Part shown: positions 5,235 to 5,905 of the stretch, piece by piece | How the letters are laid out: every line of letters begins with the position of its first letter | Numbering within the stretch: position 1 is the first letter of the stretch | Assembly: GCA_905204385.1 (NCBI GenBank) | Contig: CAJKZL010000221.1 | Coordinates: 1 to 5,905 of the forward strand | From: an uncultured Odoribacter sp. | GTDB lineage: Bacteria; Bacteroidota; Bacteroidia; Bacteroidales; Marinifilaceae | Direction of reading: 5' to 3' | Length of the DNA stretch: 5,905 bases | Notes under the pieces: generated by a model | Databases searched by the model: none | What the model was told of the DNA's origin: nothing | What the model saw: the letters and a program-made list of their open reading frames with translations, nothing else | Program-made: the position numbers and the translations under genes

Positions 5235-5905
5235 TTACTTATCATCTTTAGAACCACCGGAACGGCGATGTTTTTTCTTTCCTTTATTTTCCTCGCTCCC
5301 ATAGCCGTAACCGTAGCCATAGCCGTACCCATATCCATAGCCGTACCCATAACCGTATTTCGAATGCGACATCTTGATGCCATTGACCACGATTCCCAGA
5401 CCCTTCAAACGATCTTCCCGCTCCAGATCGACAACAAACTTCAAAGCTTTTTTATCCAATACGTTAGCTCTTACGACATAAACACAAGCATCTGCATACT
5501 TACTCAAAGCAAAACCGTCGGCCAACATGCCCAAGGGAGGAGTATCCAGAATAATGCAAGAATATTCTGTCTTCAACTGATCCAGCAACACTTTCATCCT
5601 CTCGTTAGAGATCAATTCCGTAGGATTAGGAGGAACCGTACCTCCAAATATAACATACAAATGATCCCGGGCTTGCTGTATAAGGACTTGAATATCATTC
5701 TCTATACCTGCCAACCATGCAGACAATCCTTTTTTCTGAGGCAATGCAAAATATTCACCCAGCTTAGGATTACGCAAGTCACAGCCAATGGCTATCACTT
5801 TTTTACCGGCCTTAGCATAAGCTCCGGCTAAATGAGCCGCTACCATGGATTTTCCCTCAGCCGGAATAGTAGAAGTAACCATAATTACCGGACAACCACC
5901 TTGCT
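5235..5905 (-). CDS. BY-family tyrosine autokinase of polysaccharide export (Wzc-like), C-terminal domain; 5' end outside window
   Basis: The last 222 residues of a bacterial tyrosine kinase that regulates chain length and export of capsule or exopolysaccharide at the inner membrane. Numbering the visible residues from 1: Walker A STIPAEGKS (11-19), Walker A' IAIGCDLRNP (37-46, Asp42), GTVPPNPTEL (88-97), Walker B IILDTPP (117-123, Asp120), VVNGIKM (172-178), then a tyrosine cluster of ten perfect Tyr-Gly pairs (183-202) and a basic tail with KKKHRR. The Tyr cluster is where such kinases phosphorylate each other. The frame is open through the right edge, so the first internal Met (5882) is not the start. 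The family is usually 700-800 residues, with an N-terminal Wzz/periplasmic region between two membrane helices, which must lie beyond 5905. The phosphatase follows 14 bases downstream. The motif set is complete, so the kinase is probably active. Confidence 0.93.
   Translation of the reverse strand, partial: QGGCPVIMVTSTIPAEGKSMVAAHLAGAYAKAGKKVIAIGCDLRNPKLGEYFALPQKKGLSAWLAGIENDIQVLIQQARDHLYVIFGGTVPPNPTELISNERMKVLLDQLKTEYSCIILDTPPLGMLADGFALSKYADACVYVVRANVLDKKALKFVVDLEREDRLKGLGIVVNGIKMSHSKYGYGYGYGYGYGYGYGYGYGSEENKGKKKHRRSGGSKDDK
5298..5357 (-). repeat. 60-base repeat encoding (Tyr-Gly)10
   Basis: Ten uninterrupted Tyr-Gly codon pairs near the kinase C-terminus. Codons are mixed (TAT five times, TAC five times; all four Gly codons), so the 6-base unit is kept at the protein level more than in DNA. 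An 18-base higher period is visible: the units at 5316-5333 and 5334-5351 differ at one base. This suggests growth or shrinkage in three-pair steps, which would change the number of phosphorylatable tyrosines without shifting the frame. Confidence 0.9.

Noticed and set aside
5268..5831. 187-codon open frame on the plus strand opposite the kinase gene
   Set aside because: It lies fully antisense to a kinase with complete motifs; its sequence is low-complexity opposite the Tyr-Gly repeat and shows no recognisable domain.

Overview
The window looks like chromosomal DNA of a Bacteroidota bacterium, most likely of the order Bacteroidales. Three things point there. First, a textbook Bacteroides-type promoter (TTTG, 19 bases, TATCTTTG) precedes the one rightward gene, and TAnnTTTG-like -7 boxes precede three leftward genes. 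Second, a starch-synthase-like protein consisting only of a GT5 N-terminal domain is, from what I know of the phylum, typical of it. Third, the OmpA-type porin and the capsule kinase/phosphatase pair resemble Bacteroidales proteins. Odoribacteraceae would fit the protein style, but that is a guess.

Layout from left to right. Bases 1-445 (minus) hold the 5' third of prfA (release factor 1), which runs off the left edge. Its frame is broken by an in-frame TGA at codon 128, with clear RF1 homology continuing in the same frame behind it. Bases 561-1999 (minus) hold a probable two-gene unit: yraN (UPF0102, nuclease-fold protein) followed by an extended-SDR NAD(P)-dependent epimerase/reductase. A divergent promoter region (2000-2165) separates these from the only plus-strand gene, the GT5-domain protein at 2166-2990. 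That gene ends in a strong intrinsic terminator, facing a second strong terminator for the leftward ompA-family gene at 3202-4329. Bases 4522-5905 (minus) hold the end of a polysaccharide operon: a BY-family tyrosine autokinase (5' end beyond the right edge) carrying a C-terminal (Tyr-Gly)10 tail, then, 14 bases downstream, a PHP-type tyrosine phosphatase of the CpsB/CapC family.

How the genes work together. The kinase and phosphatase form a recognised pair: phosphorylation of the Tyr tail by the kinase and its removal by the phosphatase cycle the machinery that sets capsule or exopolysaccharide export and chain length. The other genes are housekeeping or envelope functions in separate transcription units, with no sign of a shared pathway. 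I saw no tRNA, rRNA, CRISPR array, insertion sequence or phage gene. The observation most worth checking is the TGA inside prfA, because UGA is clearly used as a normal stop here (yraN ends with it) and UAG, which needs RF1, is also used (the epimerase ends with it). No convincing undescribed system is visible.
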